A stretch of DNA of 64,000 nt from Bacteroidota bacterium (GCA_023419095.1 JAEZYN010000004.1:8422-72421); one strand, 5' to 3'. Counted from the first letter of the stretch, positions 37,002 to 45,289 are shown. The notes: a model not told the origin generated them from the letters alone. Numbers and translations are program-made.

Positions 37002-38342
37002 TTAGAAACCGATGGTCGCTTCAAGCATAAGACCGTTGAATTTACCGCCACGAAGTGCGCTGGTTGCTCCCCACACGGCGCTGTCATTATAGTTCTGAGA
37101 TACGTATTCTACTTTCGCAAGTACGTTTTTCGTCATGAACCAGCCAACGCCAAGGTTGAATCTTTCAATTTTTCTTTCGTCAGAAACTTCGTCATCTTTA
37201 CCATTTACGGTGTTGTATCTACCACCGAAGTAAAACTGCTCTTTGTTACCGAATCTGTAAAGCAATTCTGCTCCAAGCTGGGTGTAATCTCCATCTGTAG
37301 GTCTTTCTGTAAGTCCTGCTGCTTTGTTGCCTGATACATGTTCATACAATCCAAAGAACTCAAGTCCGTTATATTTGATGAATGGATTTACCTGTACAGC
37401 TTTCATTTTTTTGAAACCTGGGTTGAAACGACCAGTAGCATAGTTTGATGTTCCCATCGCATCATTCTGAGTAAGCAGTACATAATAGTATCGTGAACCC
37501 GCTCTGTCCGCGCTGTAAAGGTTACCACCAGTTGACAAACCGTTTGTCTGGATAAAAGATCCCGTCAGTCTTACTCTCAGGTCTTCGTTGATCTGCTTGT
37601 CCCAGCCCAGTTTTGCATATACTGACGGAGAGTTGTAGTTCGTTCCTTTCACCGGTGTTTGGTTCAGTTTACCGTTTGAAACCCCAAGCATTGCTGAAAA
37701 GTTATTATAGAAACCGTAAACCTCACCGAAAGCTTCAGTAGTAAAACTGTCCATGATGTAATTGCCTACGAATGGGTTGTTGATCGCTTCGGCATTGTCC
37801 GTTCTCCTGAAGTGTGCATCACCGTAGTTGATCTCATCCATACCTATTTTCACTCTCGCGTGCTTCATGATGTTTGAGGCAAAACCTTCAGAGATGAAAT
37901 CAAGGTCATCTACCTGAATATAACCGCCTTTTACCCAGGCTTCGTTGTGGTGACGTGCAGAAAGATATGTTCTAAGGTGCATTTTCAAACCTTTTGCGAG
38001 GTAAGCATTCACGTCTAAGTTAGCGGTAGGAAGGTTAAAATCGGAACCCATCACTACCAATGTGTTTGGCGTTGCAGGATTACTGCCGGTAACCACGCCC
38101 AGTGAAGGCGCTTTGGTTTCATGGTCGATTGCCTGGAACTGCAGTGCAAAATCACCACCTACAGACACTCTCACACCATCATATTCTGGTGAAGCAACTT
38201 TTGGATCTTCAAAAACATTTCGGGAAGCTTTTTCAGGCGCTAAATAGTCGCGCATTGTAGAGGTGGTATCCTGCGCCTGTAAGAGGCCGGCTCCTGAGAA
38301 GATTACTGCAAGCATTGAAGCTCTCATCAACATCGTTTTCAT
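37002..38342 (-). CDS. Outer-membrane porin-like beta-barrel
   Basis: 446 residues: a signal peptide (ending in LLQAQ), a short acidic N-terminal stretch, then many alternating strands and a terminal Phe (LMLEATIGF), as in phosphate-selective or DcaP-type trimeric porins. Typical porin patches are seen, such as VRVSVGGDFALQFQA and MHLRTYLSARHHNEAWVKGGYIQVDDL. The transported solute is unknown. It lies between two YceI-type genes. Confidence 0.8.
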   Translation of the reverse strand: MKTMLMRASMLAVIFSGAGLLQAQDTTSTMRDYLAPEKASRNVFEDPKVASPEYDGVRVSVGGDFALQFQAIDHETKAPSLGVVTGSNPATPNTLVVMGSDFNLPTANLDVNAYLAKGLKMHLRTYLSARHHNEAWVKGGYIQVDDLDFISEGFASNIMKHARVKIGMDEINYGDAHFRRTDNAEAINNPFVGNYIMDSFTTEAFGEVYGFYNNFSAMLGVSNGKLNQTPVKGTNYNSPSVYAKLGWDKQINEDLRVRLTGSFIQTNGLSTGGNLYSADRAGSRYYYVLLTQNDAMGTSNYATGRFNPGFKKMKAVQVNPFIKYNGLEFFGLYEHVSGNKAAGLTERPTDGDYTQLGAELLYRFGNKEQFYFGGRYNTVNGKDDEVSDERKIERFNLGVGWFMTKNVLAKVEYVSQNYNDSAVWGATSALRGGKFNGLMLEATIGF

Positions 38343-38371
38343 AATTTTAATTTTAATTGATTTCTCTTTGT

Positions 38372-38905
38372 TTAATTTGCACTTACGTTTACTATAATTT
38401 TGATATCATTTCCGGTTTTTACCGTGTTCATCATGAATGAAGGAGGTGTCACCCCGTAGTCACTCATCTTGATGGTCTCTGTACCGGTGATGGTGTATCC
38501 GTTTCCGCTTTTCGTTACAGTAACCGGGAAGCTGACGGTTTTGGTTACGTTGGTCACTTTCAGTTTTCCGGTGATTGTTCCTTTTCCTACGTTTACTGAT
38601 GTGGCAGTGAAGGTGATGTTCGGGAATTTGTCAGCCTGCATTGCTTTGTATGCGTTGTTATCCATCGCACCTTTACCGGATTTTAAGGTTTTGGCTCCTA
38701 ATGTATAGGTAATGTCTGTAAGGGTATTCCCTGAAACATTCGCACTGAAAGTACCGGTGTTTGAAGTCATTGTCCAGTCGTGCATGGTAGATGTTCCGCT
38801 AACTGTTGTTTTTACGTTCTTGCTGCTGATTTTTTGACCGGCAACAAGGCCAGAAAAAAGTCCGAATGCCAACACGAGAATCTTGAAGTTTGCTAAATTT
38901 TTCAT
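38372..38905 (-). CDS. YceI-family protein
   Basis: 177 residues with a signal peptide and the YceI fold: TTVSGTSTMHDWTMTSNTGTF near the start, FPNITFTATSVNVGKGTITGKL, and the C-terminal IKMSDYGVTPPSFM. Many YceI proteins bind polyprenoids or quinone-like lipids in a hydrophobic barrel. It is the first gene of the operon; a -7 promoter element lies 41 bp upstream. Confidence 0.88.
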   Translation of the reverse strand: MKNLANFKILVLAFGLFSGLVAGQKISSKNVKTTVSGTSTMHDWTMTSNTGTFSANVSGNTLTDITYTLGAKTLKSGKGAMDNNAYKAMQADKFPNITFTATSVNVGKGTITGKLKVTNVTKTVSFPVTVTKSGNGYTITGTETIKMSDYGVTPPSFMMNTVKTGNDIKIIVNVSAN

Positions 38906-38945
38906 TGTATCTAATTTTAATATTCTTTATTGCTTTTTGATAGCA

Positions 38946-38953
38946 CAAAGGTA
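38946..38953 (-). promoter_or_regulatory. -7 promoter element of the YceI/porin operon
   Basis: On the minus strand TACCTTTG matches TAnnTTTG, 41 bp before the YceI start codon. Confidence 0.55.
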
Positions 38954-39260
38954 AACCGTATTTTATTTATCTGCTAATATTTCAGCAAAACAACCTTATG
39001 ATATATATCTTATTTCCGATTTGAAATTACTTATCAATAATAAATTAAGCGTTTTTTTACCAATACAGTATTTTTAAAACAAGTGCTTTGAATTAATATT
39101 AAAATAATCTTCATGTAGATGTAGAATTAAAAGAGGATCAGCGACATTACCGTTTAAACATTGACGAAAATCATATGTTTTGATAAGAAATTTTAAAAAA
39201 TAAGGGTATATTATAAAGAGTCCGCAAAGAAATTCTGGAAGTCTAAAACTCAGGAAACAA
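38954..39260. other. Non-coding A/T-rich stretch left of the prophage
   Basis: About 300 bp between the YceI promoter and the prophage junction. I see no credible frame, no tRNA and no strong hairpin. It is A/T-rich with several T and A runs. It is probably ordinary intergenic DNA that once lay downstream of the tRNA gene whose end is described next. Confidence 0.5.
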
Positions 39261-39292
39261 AAAACCCCAACTTCTGAAGAAGCTGAGGTTTT
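39261..39292 (-). terminator. Minus-strand terminator left of the prophage end
   Basis: The arms 39261-39274 and 39279-39292 pair fully in minus-strand RNA (two G-U pairs) around a TTCA loop, followed by a T-run. Read on the plus strand the two positions would be mismatches, so the natural direction is minus. This fits a tRNA gene transcribed leftwards. Confidence 0.7.
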
Positions 39293-39306
39293 GTACCCAG
39301 TGCCGA
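39293..39306 (-). other. Possible tRNA 3'-end remnant / left attachment site
   Basis: Immediately upstream (minus sense) of the terminator, the minus strand reads CGGCACTGGGTAC. This has the form of a T-stem end, a 7-nt acceptor arm and a discriminator base. The rest of a tRNA is missing; the sequence becomes A/T-rich phage-like DNA. The simple reading is that a prophage integrated in a tRNA gene, leaving the old 3' end here and the rebuilt tRNA at the far end, outside the window. Confidence 0.4.
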
Positions 39307-39376
39307 AATATTTTCACACTAAAATTCGACTGGTTTTCAATTAGTTACTATTTTGTTGTGTCAGAATTGTGTCAGA

Positions 39377-39682
39377 TTACAGATGTCTGTCCAAGATCTC
39401 ACCTATTTCTTCCAGTATTGTTTCCTTGGCATTTCTTGCCTTTTCATAGGTTGCATTGTCCTCGCGCACTATTGTTTTGCTGGTTTTGTTCAGCATCAGC
39501 CGTTCTAGATCGATTTCCGGATACTCTGTCTTCAGCCAGACAACAAAATCTAAAGGAACCTTTCCTTTTGGGCCCAGAAAACGCGAAACATTTTGTTGTG
39601 AAGTGTTATATCTGCGGCCCACGTCCGCGTGACTTAATTTCTTTTCTATTAAAAATTTATTGATTTTCTCCTTGATTGTCAT
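39377..39682 (-). CDS. Prophage repressor-like XRE protein
   Basis: 101 residues: an N-terminal helix-turn-helix (about residues 5-60; LSHADVGRRYNTSQQNVSRFLG) and a short charged helical C terminus. There is no S24 autocleavage domain, so RecA-triggered self-cleavage like lambda CI is not available. It is transcribed away from the early operon and faces a double ACAACATTTTGTTGT operator, the usual place for a master repressor. Its binding to that palindrome is inferred. Confidence 0.8.
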   Translation of the reverse strand: MTIKEKINKFLIEKKLSHADVGRRYNTSQQNVSRFLGPKGKVPLDFVVWLKTEYPEIDLERLMLNKTSKTIVREDNATYEKARNAKETILEEIGEILDRHL

Positions 39683-39721
39683 GGCTTTACATTATTTGAA
39701 CTGACTTCACACGAATTTTTT

Positions 39722-39764
39722 AACAACATTTTGTTGTTATTAACAACATTTTGTTGTAGGTTTG
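39722..39764. promoter_or_regulatory. Early promoter with a double operator
   Basis: Two copies of ACAACATTTTGTTGT, at 39723-39737 and 39743-39757, lie 20 bp centre to centre, i.e. on the same DNA face. The second abuts TAGGTTTG (39757-39764), a full match to TAnnTTTG, and TTG at 39734-39736 stands 20 bp upstream as a -33 element. A dimer on these sites would block the rightward early promoter. Confidence 0.75.
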
Positions 39765-39801
39765 TCGTACCAAAAGTAACACGGTGACAAATTTACGCAA
39801 T

Positions 39802-40041
39802 ATGGAAATGCCAAATGATATCCATTCGGATATTGAAAAGACTTTCAACTTCATTGATGAGAATCTTCCGCAGAAGTATTCGCGAGAAGTGTGGAAAATC
39901 CTGCCGGAGAATAAAAAGTACATCGAGCTCGATTACATCCGAAAAGTGAAGAAAGACCGCATAAAAAACGCGCCTATCATCACAGCACTCTACCGCGTAG
40001 CGCAGTTTCACAAACTCCAGAAGCAACCTTTAACAAAATAA
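39802..40041 (+). CDS. First early gene, hypothetical
   Basis: 79 residues, charged and helical, rich in Lys/Glu (SDIEKTFNFIDENLPQKYSREVWKI). No family recognised. ATG at 39802 was chosen over an in-frame GTG at 39784; a second ATG lies at 39808. The leader from the early promoter is about 30 nt. Being first in the early operon, it may act in early takeover or regulation, but nothing in the sequence proves that. Confidence 0.65.
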   Translation: MEMPNDIHSDIEKTFNFIDENLPQKYSREVWKILPENKKYIELDYIRKVKKDRIKNAPIITALYRVAQFHKLQKQPLTK

Positions 40042-40052
40042 ATGTAAAACCT

Positions 40053-40595
40053 ATGACACGTACTTACCCTGGAATGCTCGACCATTCCAAAGAGTATTTT
40101 AACAACGGAGCAGATGTGATGATGATTCACAACGGTGTTGTTAAAAAATTCGAAGATGTTCCGGAACACCCGGAACTCGCACAAATCATCGCCACCGATG
40201 ATGATCTGCGCAGCCTGCTTACCGATTGGTTTGATGACAACGAGCAGATGAAGCAAAAGACATTGGCGCGCTGCCGTTTCGGTGGGCTCAACTTTATGGC
40301 CGATATCCACGGAGAAACTATCGTGAGTGATCACGCACACTGCCCGCACCGCGGGAAATGCAGGGGTGAGTTCATCGTCTGCCAAAAGCCGGTGATCAAT
40401 GGTGAAACCGTCACCAACCAGGAAATTGAAATTTTAAAGGAAATCTGCGGAAACGACAAGAACACCACTATTGCCAGCAATATGGGGTTTGCGGTCGGTA
40501 CTTTCAAAGTGCTGAAGACATCGCTGTACAAACGATGCAGATTCATTACCAAACAACAAGCAGCTAAGGCACTGTTCCTTGAAGGGCTGTTGTGA
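40053..40595 (+). CDS. LuxR-type HTH protein with a Cys cluster
   Basis: 180 residues. The C-terminal 60 residues (VTNQEIEILKEICGN...FAVGTFKVLKTSLYKRC...KQQAAKALFLEGLL) have the GerE/LuxR helix-turn-helix pattern. Before it sits CPHRGKCRGEFIVC, three cysteines and a histidine that could bind zinc or an Fe-S cluster. It is a good candidate for a phage transcription activator. Its position early in the operon would suit control of late genes. The start lies in an AACCTATG context shared with other genes of this prophage. Confidence 0.65.
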   Translation: MTRTYPGMLDHSKEYFNNGADVMMIHNGVVKKFEDVPEHPELAQIIATDDDLRSLLTDWFDDNEQMKQKTLARCRFGGLNFMADIHGETIVSDHAHCPHRGKCRGEFIVCQKPVINGETVTNQEIEILKEICGNDKNTTIASNMGFAVGTFKVLKTSLYKRCRFITKQQAAKALFLEGLL

Positions 40596-40610
40596 TTCTT
40601 TCTTTCTTAA

Positions 40611-40713
40611 CCCGGCGCGTCGAGTTTGAGACGGCGCGCCACTTTTAAACGAACACAAATTCTCTATATATCCCGGTGCGTCGGGTTATTATAAACGGCG
40701 CACCACTTTTTAA
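40611..40713 (+). repeat. Two related hairpin units in tandem
   Basis: Unit 1 (40611-40647) and unit 2 (40672-40713) share the frame CCCGGxGCGTCG...CGGCGCxCC-ACTTTT-AA. Each forms a stem: GGCGCG/CGCGCC in the first, GGTGCG/CGCACC in the second. The base changes are compensating, so structure is preserved. A T-run follows each. They may be weak terminators or RNA control elements before the membrane peptide gene. Confidence 0.6.
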
Positions 40714-40731
40714 CCTCCAAAATCTAGTAAG

Positions 40732-40866
40732 ATGAACCCAGTACTTAAAGAATGCCTCAGGCTGACAATGGTCGGCTTCGCATATACGATAGGAATAGCG
40801 CTCGCAGCCGTGATCGCAGTGTCTTTTTATGCGAAAGTACTTTACCCGCTGGGGATTAAATTCTAA
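40732..40866 (+). CDS. 44-residue single-pass membrane peptide
   Basis: MNPVLKECLRLTMVGFAYT begins the frame, and residues about 11-36 form one membrane helix rich in Ala, Ile and Val. No family recognised. Small phage membrane peptides in early operons can act in superinfection exclusion or lysis timing; here this is only a possibility. It starts 19 bp after the second hairpin unit. Confidence 0.6.
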   Translation: MNPVLKECLRLTMVGFAYTIGIALAAVIAVSFYAKVLYPLGIKF

Positions 40867-40878
40867 AACCTTTAACAT

Positions 40879-41151
40879 ATGTACCTCGCAAACAAAACAT
40901 ACAGCACCCAAGCGAAAAACGCACTGGATAAAGATTTTGAAAAGTATCTGGACTCAATAGACAGAACCCTGATTGATAATGATCAAATCGATGCCTTCTT
41001 AAAAGATATCGAGGAAGATTACAAAAAACTTTGCACAAAAAACAAACGCTGCAAACCTCGCAAACTTACTTTCTACCGACATCTGGTAGGTAGTGGTAAA
41101 ATTTCCCTGCATGGATCGCATGTGTCGTTCGAATTTTTAAAATCTAGGTAA
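40879..41151 (+). CDS. Hypothetical phage protein
   Basis: 90 residues, strongly charged (DKDFEKYLDSIDRTLIDNDQIDAFLKDIEEDYKK, then a basic, Cys-containing stretch CTKNKRCKPRK). Acidic N-terminal half, basic C-terminal half. No recognised domain. Its stop codon shares its last base with the next ATG (TAATG), so it is translationally coupled to the HNH endonuclease gene. Confidence 0.65.
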   Translation: MYLANKTYSTQAKNALDKDFEKYLDSIDRTLIDNDQIDAFLKDIEEDYKKLCTKNKRCKPRKLTFYRHLVGSGKISLHGSHVSFEFLKSR

Positions 41152-41789
41152 TGAAATACAAGTTCTTAAAATCAAAAGAAGTACAGGAAATATTGGAAGC
41201 ATATCCAAATACCAAAGCTTCTGTACTTGCTGAAAAACACGGCGTTCCGGTAAGTAAAATTTATGCAACGGCAAAAAGATGCGGAATAAAGAAAAGCCCG
41301 GAGTTTTTAGCAGGACCTGATTCCGGAAGAATTGCCAAAGGACAGTCTCTTTCTCCGGAAACCCGCTTTCAAAAAGGAATGGTCTCAGCGCGCAAGGGTA
41401 AGAAAATGAATTTTAAATCTGCTGAAGCCGAAAAGAAAAGCGCTGCAAACCGGTGGAAGAAAGGGCAAAAGCCGCTTAATACAGCAAAAGATGGCGATGT
41501 TAGATGGCGCGAGGGTTTAGGATATCACTTCATAAGAATGTCAGAAAATCATTGGGAGCTATATCATCGGTGGTTGTGGATACAGAAACATAAAAGCATT
41601 CCTTCTGGACATAATATAGTTTTCAAAGATGGCAATCCTAAAAACTGTGTTCTTGAAAACCTTGAGTGCATATCAAATACCGAATTAATGGAACGCAACA
41701 CGATTGCGAGATACCCGGGCGAACTGATTGGTTCGATACACAGAGTAAGCAGATTAAAAAAAATCATCAAAAACAAACAAAATGGCTAA
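41151..41789 (+). CDS. HNH endonuclease with an N-terminal HTH
   Basis: 212 residues. The first 60 residues look like a helix-turn-helix (VLAEKHGVPVSKIYATAKRCGIKK). A basic linker follows, and the C-terminal part is an HNH_3-type nuclease: ELYHRWLW, IPSGHNIVFKDGNPKNCVLENLECIS. The conserved His and Asn residues are present. Such phage enzymes are often free-standing homing-type nucleases. It overlaps the following gene by 8 bp. Confidence 0.85.
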   Translation: MKYKFLKSKEVQEILEAYPNTKASVLAEKHGVPVSKIYATAKRCGIKKSPEFLAGPDSGRIAKGQSLSPETRFQKGMVSARKGKKMNFKSAEAEKKSAANRWKKGQKPLNTAKDGDVRWREGLGYHFIRMSENHWELYHRWLWIQKHKSIPSGHNIVFKDGNPKNCVLENLECISNTELMERNTIARYPGELIGSIHRVSRLKKIIKNKQNG

Positions 41790-42027
41790 GGTAAATTTTA
41801 ATGATCACCTGGATGATATGATGCAGCGTCTGATGGATGAAAACTTAACCCCAGATCAGCTAGAACTGGAGTTGAAAAGAAGCAAGGCGCTCTGCCAGAT
41901 TGCAGATAAAAAAATAGAGGACAAGAAAGTAACGGTAATGGCATTGGAAGCAGTTGGAAATATGGACTTTGAAAAAGGAATTATCCCTGAACCAATCAAG
42001 AACCTTTTACAAATCGAAAATAAATAG
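41782..42027 (+). CDS. Small hypothetical, helical
   Basis: 81 residues, acidic, two helices (HLDDMMQRLMDENLTPDQLELELKRSKALCQIADKKI). No domain recognised. It overlaps the HNH gene and is separated from the next by 2 bp, so the three are one translation-coupled block. Confidence 0.65.
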   Translation: MAKVNFNDHLDDMMQRLMDENLTPDQLELELKRSKALCQIADKKIEDKKVTVMALEAVGNMDFEKGIIPEPIKNLLQIENK

Positions 42028-42029
42028 TC

Positions 42030-42251
42030 ATGACACAAGCCGAAGAAACAAAGTATAATAAAGAGCGCGACGATGCCTATATGAATGCTGCGGATGGTGT
42101 TTGGAAAGGCGAGGCAAAAGGATTCGGAACCCGCTACCGACACCTACAGGAAACTGGGCTTTACAACGGAACATCGTTCCAACGGAAATATTACCCAGAA
42201 CATTATAGAGCACACATCGAATCTTTAAAATCAAATTCAAAAGCGCCATGA
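42030..42251 (+). CDS. Small hypothetical phage protein
   Basis: 73 residues, polar, with many Tyr, Arg and His (GFGTRYRHLQETGLYNGTSFQRKYYPEHYRAHIESLK). No domain recognised. It ends in ATGA, overlapping a possible 21-codon frame that leads into the primase-helicase gene. Confidence 0.6.
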   Translation: MTQAEETKYNKERDDAYMNAADGVWKGEAKGFGTRYRHLQETGLYNGTSFQRKYYPEHYRAHIESLKSNSKAP

Positions 42252-42313
42252 ATCACCTCCAAAAACTTCGCTTAATCTTCTCCAAAAACAGAATCATAAA
42301 AACCCACTGGTAA
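42248..42313 (+). CDS. Possible 21-residue leader peptide before the primase-helicase
   Basis: A short frame begins at the ATGA overlap with the preceding gene and stops 3 bp before the primase-helicase ATG: MNHLQKLRLIFSKNRIIK plus THW. It may be a coupling peptide that carries ribosomes to the big gene, or chance. The evidence is only its exact fit between the two genes. Confidence 0.3.
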   Translation: MNHLQKLRLIFSKNRIIKTHW

Positions 42314-42316
42314 CTC

Positions 42317-45289
42317 ATGGCCAACTTCCCAATAGATCAAAACCAAATCTTTGCCGCTACAAACGGTGGTTTGGATATTATACGCAGATTCCTTGATTTC
42401 AAGGATGTAAAAAAACACTTTAAAATCCGTAAAGAAGGGACCGAAAGCGCATTTATTTCGCAGAAAGACGGCGTGTGGTTCGTGAAAGACTGGGGCGATG
42501 CTTCGGGATTTTACAAAGATTCCCGCCATGCCATTCATATCTACGCACATCACACCGGTCGCACTTACTTCGAGGCGTTGCTCGAGCTCGGGAAAGAACT
42601 CGGTTTAGTAGACGAGAAGCGCGCGGCCATCAAGAACATCACCAAACAGAAATTCCATCAGTTCCAGGGTGAACTGAACGAAGATAATTTCTGCTATGAA
42701 ACCAAAGATTTCACACCTTATGAACTGGAAGTTCTCGGGCCTTTGGTGACGCAGGAAGTCTGCCAGAAGTACGGGCTTTATTCACTGAAATCATATTCCT
42801 GGTTAAAATCAGACGAACTGCAGCAAAAGGAGTTCTGCGATGTATTTACCGTAGAATCCACAGACACCTACCCTATATTCGCGTTTATCGTAACCGAAGG
42901 CGGCGGCAAACCGAAGCTTTCCCTCGTTGGTGCAGATAAAAACGTTCAGGTTCAACAGCCGAAAGCACCCAGAACATGGGTGAAAATTTACCAGCCGAAA
43001 TCGCACGATAAAAAATACCGTTTTTCCTATCTCGGCAAAAAACCAAAGCAGCATATTTTCGGTTTGGAAAACCTGAAAGAAAAAGGTGCGCCGCTCATCG
43101 AGGATCATTACGATCCTGATCTGAAAACTACGGTACAGACTTCAAAACCAAATAAGGTGAACCGGGTAATCATCTGTTCAGGCGACCGCGACGCGCTGAA
43201 CATGGCATCAACTGGCGAAGTGGTTGTATGGTTTAATTCGGAAACAGCTGCAATTACCGAAAGCCAAATCGGGATGTTATTTACATACGCCCAAAATGTA
43301 ATTAATGTTCCTGATCTTGACCCTACGGGGTTCGATGCGGGGAAAAGACTGGCGCTCGAACACCTTGAGGTAAAGACGGCATGGCTTCCAGAAAGCCTTT
43401 CCAAACGAAAAGATTTCCGGGGCAGCCCGCTGAAAGATTTCACCGATTTTATGAAGATCAACGCCAAGTTTGATGACGAAGTTCAAGCGGACTTAAAAAA
43501 GAAAGTAGACCGTTTCCTCGAACTCGCTAGACCTGGTAAATTTTGGACGGAATCATATAATAAAAGGACAAATTCCTTCGACTATAAAGTCAACTACAAA
43601 AACGCCTTCAATTTCCTCAAGCTGAACGGATTTTCAAGGATTAAAGACGAAAACCGAAAAGACGGCTATTACTTCGTGAAGCAGGATAAACACATTCTGC
43701 GCGAAGTTTCGGCACAGGAAATTAAAGATTTCTTCAATCAGTTCCTCGATGAGAAGCAGCAGGAGAAAGGCCTGCGTTTCTTCCCGGATGAACTCCTGAA
43801 CATGCTCATCGGTTCCGAAGCGGTTTCAGATAAAAAGCTGGTGAACCTGCCCACACGGGATTTCGATTTTACTGATTACACCTCGAGCTCGCAGTATTTC
43901 TTTTTCGACAAATTTATCTGGGAAGTCACCAAGGATAAGGTCGAGGAAATCAACAAAGGCTATTCCCGCTACGTGATGGAGAATGATATACTGAACAACA
44001 TCATCAAGCGCCAAACTCGCTTCGATCTGGAATCATCGAAAATTAAAATCGAAGAGCCGTTTTTCACCATTAAAAAAGACGACAACAATAATTTCGATCT
44101 CACCATTCACCGGAAAGACTGCGACTTCATGAATTACCTGATCAACGCCAGCCGCGTTTTCTGGAAGGAAGAAACCAAAGAACTCGGCAAAACGCAGCGT
44201 GAAGAGTATCTGGCGGAAAATAAATTCATCATTGATAATTATAAGAAAGACGGCAGCAATACCGGACTTAATGATGATCAGGTGTACGAGCAGGAATTGC
44301 ACTTCATCAACAAAGTGTACGCCTACGGCTACATGCTGCACCGGTACAAAGATCCGTCAAAAGCCTGGGCGCTCTACATTATGGATAATGAGGTGGTGGA
44401 TGACAACGAATCCCACGGCCGTACCGGGAAATCTTTGTTCAGCAATAATGCCCTGCGGCTTTTCATGAACTCTAAATATTTGGGAGCCCGGAAAAAAGGA
44501 CTGCTGGAATCCGATTTCCTTTACGATGTAGTGACAGAACAGACCGATTACGTTCTGTTCGATGATGCCGACAAGCGTTTCCCTTTCCAGCAGTTGTTCA
44601 CGGATATTACGGGAGATCTGAACGTGAACCCGAAAAACCAGAACGCCTATCTGATACCGTTTTATCAATCGCCTAAATTCTGCATCACCACGAATTATGC
44701 GCCTTTCGGGCTCGATACTTCCACCAGTGCGCGAATCCTGTTCTGCGCGTTCAGCGACTGGTATCATGGTGAAAGCGACGATTATCCGAAGCGGGAACCG
44801 ATTGACGATTTCGGCAAAAGGTTCTTCACGGAGTGGGATGATGAGCAGTGGAATCTGTTTTTGAATTTTTCAATCCAGTGTCTCCAGTTTTATCTCGGCG
44901 CAAAAGAAAAAATCGGCGCGCCGGCAGGTGAGATCAAGAAGCGAAACCTGATCGCGGAGATGGGCGCAACTTTCAAAGATTGGGCAGAGGAATACTTCCG
45001 CGACAGACTCAATGTTTTTGTACCGAAACTCGAAGCTTACGAGAACATGAAAGCGTACAGCATAAAACATTTGAGCGGTATATCTGGCACTCTTTTCAAG
45101 GCCAGAGTGAAGCAGTTCTGCGAACTGAACGGCTACACATTTAACCCAAAAGAATTCCAGAAAAAAGACGGTCGCATCATGGAATGGCACAATGCCGCAA
45201 CGGTGGAAATGCTATATCTGCAAACTGCAGAAACCACGACCGACGAAGACATCATTTCAACCAAGAAAACCGACAGCCCTTATGACTAA
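42317..45289 (+). CDS. Phage primase-helicase (TOPRIM plus SF3/D5-like helicase)
   Basis: 990 residues. Residues 1-95 recall the primase N-terminal domain without its zinc ligands. A TOPRIM-like region lies at about 280-370: IICSGDRDALNMAS, with Ser where the usual Glu stands, then VPDLDPTGFDAGK. An ATPase domain follows, with Walker A GRTGKSLF near 700, Walker B YVLFDDAD near 745 and a sensor FCITTNYAPFG near 787, typical of phage D5/SF3 helicases. A C-terminal HTH-like segment follows. It should open and prime phage DNA during replication. Confidence 0.85.
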   Translation: MANFPIDQNQIFAATNGGLDIIRRFLDFKDVKKHFKIRKEGTESAFISQKDGVWFVKDWGDASGFYKDSRHAIHIYAHHTGRTYFEALLELGKELGLVDEKRAAIKNITKQKFHQFQGELNEDNFCYETKDFTPYELEVLGPLVTQEVCQKYGLYSLKSYSWLKSDELQQKEFCDVFTVESTDTYPIFAFIVTEGGGKPKLSLVGADKNVQVQQPKAPRTWVKIYQPKSHDKKYRFSYLGKKPKQHIFGLENLKEKGAPLIEDHYDPDLKTTVQTSKPNKVNRVIICSGDRDALNMASTGEVVVWFNSETAAITESQIGMLFTYAQNVINVPDLDPTGFDAGKRLALEHLEVKTAWLPESLSKRKDFRGSPLKDFTDFMKINAKFDDEVQADLKKKVDRFLELARPGKFWTESYNKRTNSFDYKVNYKNAFNFLKLNGFSRIKDENRKDGYYFVKQDKHILREVSAQEIKDFFNQFLDEKQQEKGLRFFPDELLNMLIGSEAVSDKKLVNLPTRDFDFTDYTSSSQYFFFDKFIWEVTKDKVEEINKGYSRYVMENDILNNIIKRQTRFDLESSKIKIEEPFFTIKKDDNNNFDLTIHRKDCDFMNYLINASRVFWKEETKELGKTQREEYLAENKFIIDNYKKDGSNTGLNDDQVYEQELHFINKVYAYGYMLHRYKDPSKAWALYIMDNEVVDDNESHGRTGKSLFSNNALRLFMNSKYLGARKKGLLESDFLYDVVTEQTDYVLFDDADKRFPFQQLFTDITGDLNVNPKNQNAYLIPFYQSPKFCITTNYAPFGLDTSTSARILFCAFSDWYHGESDDYPKREPIDDFGKRFFTEWDDEQWNLFLNFSIQCLQFYLGAKEKIGAPAGEIKKRNLIAEMGATFKDWAEEYFRDRLNVFVPKLEAYENMKAYSIKHLSGISGTLFKARVKQFCELNGYTFNPKEFQKKDGRIMEWHNAATVEMLYLQTAETTTDEDIISTKKTDSPYD

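Noticed and set aside
39541..39600. ACAACAAAAT and ATTTTGTTGT half-sites inside the repressor gene
   Set aside because: They are single half-sites or imperfect matches, and the Gln-Gln codons of the protein explain the wording.
39784..39801. GTG start for the first early gene
   Set aside because: ATG at 39802 gives a more usual start, and the extra six residues have no support.
40129..40141. ACAACGGTGTTGT inside the LuxR-like gene, similar to the operator
   Set aside because: The spacer between the arms is 3 bases, not 5, it lies within coding sequence, and no -7 box follows.
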